From an uncultured Bacilli bacterium (GTDB lineage: Bacteria > Bacillota_I > Bacilli_A > RF39 > UBA660), in the NCBI GenBank assembly GCA_944327425.1, contig CALVHJ010000040.1:1-10726 (forward strand): a DNA stretch of 10,726 nt, in the 5' to 3' direction. Below, one piece after another: positions 7,146 to 10,726 of the stretch. The notes beneath the pieces are model-generated. The model had not been told where the DNA came from. It searched no databases and saw only the letters and a list, made by a program, of their open reading frames with translations. The number at the start of each line of letters is the position of its first letter. Position 1 is the first letter of the stretch. The position numbers were made by a program, and so were the translations under genes.

Positions 7146-7873
7146 TATTTCACCTTCCTCTCAATTATTATTGGTTTAAAATTATCTTCTTGTCTTAATA
7201 ATATTTCTTCATCTTTACTCATAGTAAGAACTGCTAAAAATGTTACAATCAAAAACTCCTTATTTCCTTCATTAAACAATTCTAAGAATAGAACACTTTC
7301 TCTAACTTGCAATATTTTTCTAATATCTTCAATTCTTCGCTCAACACTATACTCTTTTCTGGTAATTCTTGTGCTTATTGGTTTATTATACTTCTCTCTT
7401 TCTCGAAATTTTTTTAAAGCCATTACTAAATCATCTAAGGAAACATTTCCAAAATTAACATTTCCTTTTTCCCTAAACTCTTCTAAATTCATCGGACTTT
7501 TCGTATAAAAATTATTTCTTTTATTTTCTAATTCCACTAAACTTTCGCTAATTTTCTTATATTTTTCATATTCAATTATCTTTTTTCGTAAATCCTCTTC
7601 CGAAGTTATACTAAACTCATCATCATTTCCTTCTTCATTTTCCTCATCATTAACAAGCATTTTACTTTTTAAATGAATTAATTCTGCCGCCATAACTAAA
7701 TACGAACTAGCTATATCAATATTCTTCTCTTTTTCACTTTCAATAAACTTTAAATACTCTTCAATTATAATTCTAATATCTATATCATAAATATTCATCT
7801 TCGATGTCTTAACAAGATGTAAAAGAAGGTCTAAAGGACCTTCAAAATCATTAATACAAAAATTATATTCCAT
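7145..7873 (-). CDS. scpA: Segregation and condensation protein A (kleisin)
   Basis: A 242-residue kleisin subunit of SMC condensin. The N-terminal SMC-neck-binding domain opens with FEGPLDLLLHLV (10-21) and contains the helical segment ASSYLVMAAELIHLKSKML (55-73). An acidic linker (NDEENEEGNDDE, 75-86) and charged central helices that contact ScpB follow. The C-terminal winged helix (about 175-242) binds the SMC ATPase head and includes VTFLAVLTMSKDEE (210-223). I chose the ATG at 7873: AGGGGA (7880-7885) sits six bases upstream, and residue 1 matches the usual ScpA beginning. A longer frame to 7942 would add a basic tail that overlaps the upstream gene. The gap to the preceding gene is 10 bases, and the stop overlaps the scpB start. 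Length and motifs are normal. Confidence 0.95.
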   Translation of the reverse strand: MEYNFCINDFEGPLDLLLHLVKTSKMNIYDIDIRIIIEEYLKFIESEKEKNIDIASSYLVMAAELIHLKSKMLVNDEENEEGNDDEFSITSEEDLRKKIIEYEKYKKISESLVELENKRNNFYTKSPMNLEEFREKGNVNFGNVSLDDLVMALKKFREREKYNKPISTRITRKEYSVERRIEDIRKILQVRESVLFLELFNEGNKEFLIVTFLAVLTMSKDEEILLRQEDNFKPIIIERKVK

Positions 7874-7883
7874 ATCTAATCCC

Positions 7884-8828
7884 CTAATCACATTCAAAAC
7901 CTTGTGCTTCCATCTCAAAAGAAACAACTTTAGCTTGTTCATCTAATCTAAATGTATCAGCATTAAACACATATTCTGTATCTGCTTCAGTCAAATCTAC
8001 CAATGTTGTAATATTAAATCCAGCATCATAACTAAAGAAAGTTGAATTAATACCAGCCATAGTATTGTAATCATTTGCTAAAGTTCTATAATTATCTAGT
8101 ACACTTTCATAATTAGGATCAGAACTACGATAATTAATAATACTTGTTATATCTTTTAATAAATTATTAGAAAAACGATATGTAACTTCTTCATTACCTC
8201 TTGTACAAACTAAACTTTGTGTTTCTTCATCAAGTTCTACCTCTGGATACTCATTTATAGTTCGCTTTACTAACATTATATAACTAATTGTTGCTATAGT
8301 TTGTGATTTTAAAGGTTTAGTAAAAGTTTGAAAAGCCCCACTTACAAGATTATAAGAGCTAGATAATTTAACTCTTTCCATTAAAGTTCTTTCTGAATTA
8401 TATATTTCAATATAATAGTTCAAATCTTCAATATTTTGAGCATTTTCTAAATTATTAATTACATTATAACTAATTGTACTATCCGCAGTATTTAAAACAA
8501 AACTATTTACTGTTATATCATCTCTTGTAATACTTAAACCTGTACTAAAAGAATACACTTCACTATTAGGATTATCTTCTCCACCATTAGGATCTATTGG
8601 TTCATTAGGATCACTTGGATTAACTGGATTAGGATTTTCCCCTGTTGGATTTAAATACTCATTAACAATATCAGTTATCTGCGGTAAAAACACAATTACC
8701 AGAACAAAAACAGTTAAAATGAAAAATGTCCCAATTGAAGACTTTCTTCTACTTTCAAAAGCTCCAACTGTAATAGGCTTTAACTCATCTTGTTCAACCT
8801 TAAAATTTTTAATTTTCTTTTTAGCCAT
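7884..8828 (-). CDS. Single-pass membrane-anchored protein of unknown function, first gene of the scpAB unit
   Basis: I do not recognise this 314-residue protein. It has a basic cytoplasmic N-terminus (MAKKKIKNFK, then ESRRKSS near 25-31), one membrane helix (about 32-52), a low-complexity linker rich in Pro, Asn, Asp and Gly (about 60-90), and a soluble extracytoplasmic domain of about 225 residues, rich in Thr, Ser, Asn and Tyr. Two Cys (about 208 and 313) in that domain could form a disulfide; the second is two residues from the end. The basic-in orientation puts the large domain outside the cell. I chose the ATG at 8828: GAAGGG (8835-8840) is six bases upstream, whereas an ATG at 8834 abuts it. 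scpA follows after 10 bases. A link to condensin is only positional; it could equally be an envelope protein. Confidence 0.8.
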   Translation of the reverse strand: MAKKKIKNFKVEQDELKPITVGAFESRRKSSIGTFFILTVFVLVIVFLPQITDIVNEYLNPTGENPNPVNPSDPNEPIDPNGGEDNPNSEVYSFSTGLSITRDDITVNSFVLNTADSTISYNVINNLENAQNIEDLNYYIEIYNSERTLMERVKLSSSYNLVSGAFQTFTKPLKSQTIATISYIMLVKRTINEYPEVELDEETQSLVCTRGNEEVTYRFSNNLLKDITSIINYRSSDPNYESVLDNYRTLANDYNTMAGINSTFFSYDAGFNITTLVDLTEADTEYVFNADTFRLDEQAKVVSFEMEAQGFECD

Positions 8829-8850
8829 AGCCATCCCTTCTTACTACTAA

Positions 8851-8879
8851 ATTATACCAAAAAATAATTAAAATAAAAA
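8851..8879 (-). promoter_or_regulatory. Extended -10 promoter for the anchored protein-scpA-scpB-pentapeptide unit
   Basis: A perfect TATAAT (8851-8856) preceded by TGG gives an extended -10 (TGnTATAAT) on the minus strand. The -35 region (8874-8879, TTTTTA) is weak and lies in the T-rich tail of the spoVA terminator. Transcription would start near 8844, about 16 bases before the chosen ATG at 8828. Confidence 0.6.
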
Positions 8880-8895
8880 GGACTATTTAGTCCTT
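8860..8895 (-). terminator. Intrinsic terminator of the spoVA operon, overlapping the end of spoVAE
   Basis: A 7-bp stem pairs 8889-8895 with 8878-8884 around a 4-base loop, followed on the minus strand by a T-rich run down to about 8860. The 5' arm contains the last codons and the stop of spoVAE, so termination signal and coding sequence share bases. Confidence 0.75.
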
Positions 8896-9237
8896 AGGTT
8901 TAAAAATTAATGCTACTAATGCGGCAAAGACAACCGATCCCACAATTGCCACACTAGATTTAGTTAACATTCCTGAAAAAATTCCTAAAATCCCAAACTC
9001 TTTAAAACCTTCTAAAGCCCCGGTATAAAGCATATATCCAAAATTAGAAATAATGCTTGTAGCTCCTCCACCTGCTAAATTAATTAATTTATCATATATA
9101 CCAAAGAAAGCTAAAATACTTCCTAAAACAGTAAATAATGATGTTACATGTCCCGGTGTAAGCTTAGTATTATCAAGAATAATTTGACCAACGGCACAAA
9201 ACAAACCTGCTATAATAAAAGCCCAAATAAAAGTCAT
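8887..9237 (-). CDS. spoVAE: Stage V sporulation protein AE (SpoVAEb-type membrane subunit)
   Basis: A 116-residue integral membrane protein of the SpoVAC/SpoVAEb family, the same length as SpoVAEb of Bacillus. Hydrophobic helices fall at about 1-20, 31-47, 61-72 and 96-113. The family motifs are LTPGHVTSLFTVLGS (26-40), the glycine-rich GGGATSIISNFGYMLYTGA (56-74) and GILGIFSGMLT (82-92). With SpoVAC it belongs to the channel that moves calcium dipicolinate into the forespore and releases it at germination, acting in the inner spore membrane. GGAGGT (9244-9249) precedes the ATG, and the ATG shares a base with the spoVAD stop (TAATG), so translation is coupled. An intrinsic terminator directly follows. 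I see no lesion. Confidence 0.94.
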   Translation of the reverse strand: MTFIWAFIIAGLFCAVGQIILDNTKLTPGHVTSLFTVLGSILAFFGIYDKLINLAGGGATSIISNFGYMLYTGALEGFKEFGILGIFSGMLTKSSVAIVGSVVFAALVALIFKPKD

Positions 9238-10211
9238 TATAATACCTCCAAACTAATAGCATGGGCAATTCCCGGAATACCCAACTTTTGATTAGCCAGT
9301 TGTACGGACTGTAAAGATCCTGTCGCAATAATTAATATTTTCTTATATTTTTTTGTCGATAATACTTTATCAAATAAAACTAAAGGTAAGGCAACAGGGC
9401 CACTAGCTCCTGCATATGTATCTTGACTATTAGTATATATCTCCGTGCCAGCATCCATATATTTTTTCAAATTAATATTAAATTGTTTATTTAACATTTC
9501 TAAAAATATTTCTTTACCAACTAATCCTAAATCACCAGTTAAAACCAAATCATAATAATTTACACTTCTTTTCATTTCTAAAAGATGAGTGTTTAATGTT
9601 TCGGCTGCTGCTGGAGCCATAACTGCTCCCATATTATTAGTATCAGTTACTCCCATATCTAGAGCTTTACCAATTGTTGCACTCTCTACTTTTATGTTAG
9701 TCTGTTCACTTGTAATAAGTGTTGCTACTGAAGCAGTTGTTGTAAAAGTAGTTGTATGTTTTTTTACAGCTCCATATTCAACAGGATAACGAAATTGTCT
9801 TTCTGCATTTAAATTATGAGAACTAGTTATAGCTACTACATTTTTAGCAAGTTTACCACTAATTAAAGAAGATGCTATAATTAATTCTTCCACATAACTA
9901 GCACAAGCACTATATACTCCTAAATAAGGAATCCGAAACTTAGATGCATTATAACTAGATATTGATATTTGATTAATTAAATCTCCACCAATTAAAACAT
10001 CTATTTTGCTCTCACTAAGCTTATTTTTATTTAACAGATTATCAAGTACTATTTTTTGCATTTTAATTTCTGCTTGTTCAAAAGTTTTTTCTCCATAATA
10101 ATAATCATCCATAACTAAATCATAAATCTTTAAAAGTCCATCACGTTCTAATGGTCCCACTACTGAAAAATTATCTTTAATATAAACATTACTAAATCTT
10201 TTGCTAGCCAC
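9237..10211 (-). CDS. spoVAD: Stage V sporulation protein AD (dipicolinic-acid-binding, thiolase-fold)
   Basis: A 324-residue SpoVAD, close to the usual length of about 335-340. The thiolase-like fold is shown by IGGDLINQISISSY (74-87), the nucleophile-position Cys in YSACASYVEEL (C103), TSSHNLNAERQFRYP (129-143), ATIGKALDMGVTD (178-190), MGAVMAPAAAETLNTHL (194-210), TGDLGLVGKEI (225-235) and the terminal IPGIAHAISLE (312-322). SpoVAD of Bacillus is peripheral, binds dipicolinic acid directly and is not a working thiolase. The start is a GTG at 10211 with AAGGTGAT beginning at 10224; no in-frame ATG lies nearer than residue 34, so the GTG is credible. It overlaps the spoVAC end by 8 bases. 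The segment after YAG (267-274) reads GASGPVAL, where I recall other SpoVADs having a Gly/Cys-rich run. Confidence 0.95.
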   Translation of the reverse strand: MASKRFSNVYIKDNFSVVGPLERDGLLKIYDLVMDDYYYGEKTFEQAEIKMQKIVLDNLLNKNKLSESKIDVLIGGDLINQISISSYNASKFRIPYLGVYSACASYVEELIIASSLISGKLAKNVVAITSSHNLNAERQFRYPVEYGAVKKHTTTFTTTASVATLITSEQTNIKVESATIGKALDMGVTDTNNMGAVMAPAAAETLNTHLLEMKRSVNYYDLVLTGDLGLVGKEIFLEMLNKQFNINLKKYMDAGTEIYTNSQDTYAGASGPVALPLVLFDKVLSTKKYKKILIIATGSLQSVQLANQKLGIPGIAHAISLEVL

Positions 10212-10641
10212 CCATAATCACCTTCACAATCACTAAAACGAACGCTGATAATATTCCATACAATATAACACTACCAGCAAGTTTAAAAAAGTTAGAACCA
10301 AGGCCGGTAATTAAACCTTCCTTTTTATAATCAAGAGCACTACTAGAAACAGAGTGAGCAAAACCTGTAGTAGGTATTAAAAGTCCTGCTTTAGCTTTAG
10401 TCATCCAATTATCAAAGAATCCTAAAGCCGTAAAAAGTGATGCTGTAAATATTATAATTAAACATGTCCAAGCACCCGCATCTATCCTTGATAAATCAAA
10501 GAAATTCATTAAAAGGACTATTAAGCCTTCCGCTATAAAGCCAACCATACCACCTATTAAAAAAGAATAAACAACATTTTCCAACTTATTTTCTTGTGGC
10601 TCATATTTTTTCACTAATTTTTGATATTCATCTTTATTCAT
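10204..10641 (-). CDS. spoVAC: Stage V sporulation protein AC (channel membrane subunit)
   Basis: A 145-residue SpoVAC with a hydrophilic N-terminus (MNKDEYQKLVKKYEP), helices at about 23-48, 57-76 and 118-141, and the family core KAKAGLLIPTTGFAHSVSSS (82-101) followed by KKEGLITGLGSNFFKLAGSVI (106-126). SpoVAC of Bacillus behaves as a mechanosensitive channel and helps release dipicolinic acid at germination. I chose the ATG at 10641 because GGAGG (10647-10651) lies five bases upstream. An in-frame ATG at 10653 has no site of its own and overlaps that ribosome site. spoVAC, spoVAD and spoVAE form the reduced SpoVA set; no spoVAA, AB, AF or Ea lies downstream. No sigma-F gene is visible upstream, but only 85 bases remain before the window edge. 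Confidence 0.94.
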   Translation of the reverse strand: MNKDEYQKLVKKYEPQENKLENVVYSFLIGGMVGFIAEGLIVLLMNFFDLSRIDAGAWTCLIIIFTASLFTALGFFDNWMTKAKAGLLIPTTGFAHSVSSSALDYKKEGLITGLGSNFFKLAGSVILYGILSAFVLVIVKVIMGG

Positions 10642-10656
10642 AACAACCTCCATTTT

Positions 10657-10686
10657 TATTATGAAATAAAAAAAGAAAGTTATACA
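10657..10686 (-). promoter_or_regulatory. Sigma-G-type forespore promoter for spoVAC-spoVAD-spoVAE
   Basis: TGTATA (10681-10686), a 17-base spacer and CATAATA (10657-10663) on the minus strand fit the forespore sigma-G pattern known from Bacillus (TGnATA, 17-18 bases, CATnnTA). This is the sigma factor expected for spoVA. Transcription would begin near 10650-10651, right at the ribosome site, so the leader would be only about 10 bases. Confidence 0.6.
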
Positions 10687-10726
10687 TTTTTTATCTAAGC
10701 AAAATAAAAGCCAAACCTATTAAGTT
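10687..10726. other. Window edge, no supported gene
   Basis: Forty AT-rich bases upstream of the spoVA promoter. I see no start or stop context that can be tied to a neighbouring gene and no clear hairpin. Confidence 0.4.

Noticed and set aside
7874..7942. 23-residue N-terminal extension of ScpA
   Set aside because: It overlaps the upstream gene, is unlike known ScpA N-termini, and the ATG at 7873 has an AGGGGA site at ideal spacing.
9589..9789. 66-codon open frame on the plus strand
   Set aside because: It is antisense to the conserved core of spoVAD. Its hydrophobic, Ala/Val-rich translation is what antisense of that region gives, and no ribosome site precedes it.
1..10726. tRNA or rRNA genes, CRISPR array, insertion sequence or phage genes
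   Set aside because: I saw no cloverleaf, regularly spaced repeats, transposase or integrase motifs, or terminal inverted repeats; almost every base belongs to an ordinary protein gene.

Overview
The window comes from a very AT-rich, spore-forming member of the Firmicutes. The evidence is a spoVA cluster (spoVAC-spoVAD-spoVAE), an scpA-scpB pair, strong GGAGG-type ribosome binding sites and A/T-loaded codon choice. TGA is used as a stop in at least three genes at sensible family C-termini, and Trp is TGG, so the code is standard and not the Mycoplasma code. A gut Bacilli/Erysipelotrichia or Clostridia lineage is my inference; no taxonomic marker is present.

Layout: nearly everything reads on the minus strand, so in transcription order it runs right to left. 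(1) 10641-8887: spoVAC, spoVAD, spoVAE, overlapping head to tail. They lie behind a sigma-G-like promoter and end in an intrinsic terminator built into the last codons. They encode the core channel that moves dipicolinic acid across the spore inner membrane. (2) 8828-5969: a second unit behind an extended -10 promoter. It holds a single-pass anchored protein of unknown function, scpA, scpB (the kleisin and winged-helix partners of SMC condensin) and a pentapeptide-repeat protein whose start lies inside scpB. (3) 5934-2174: a sigma-A-type promoter, an ABC ATPase and a 1019-residue FtsX/MacB-type permease with a long extracytoplasmic coiled coil, closed by a hairpin terminator. (4) 1460-2032: a lone plus-strand GNAT acetyltransferase, convergent with the transporter. 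(5) 1355-1: a minus-strand run of an unknown 148-residue protein, a metallo-beta-lactamase-fold hydrolase and the N-terminal part of a CcdA-type thiol-electron transporter cut by the window edge.

Intergenic space is minimal and no gene-free stretch exceeds about 150 bases. For several genes the longest open frame is not the likely gene: Shine-Dalgarno placement moves the start inward for spoVAC, the anchored protein, scpA, the pentapeptide protein, the ABC ATPase and the permease. The candidate for something undescribed is the pentapeptide-repeat protein coupled to scpAB: a DNA-mimic-type fold expressed from the same message as two condensin subunits.
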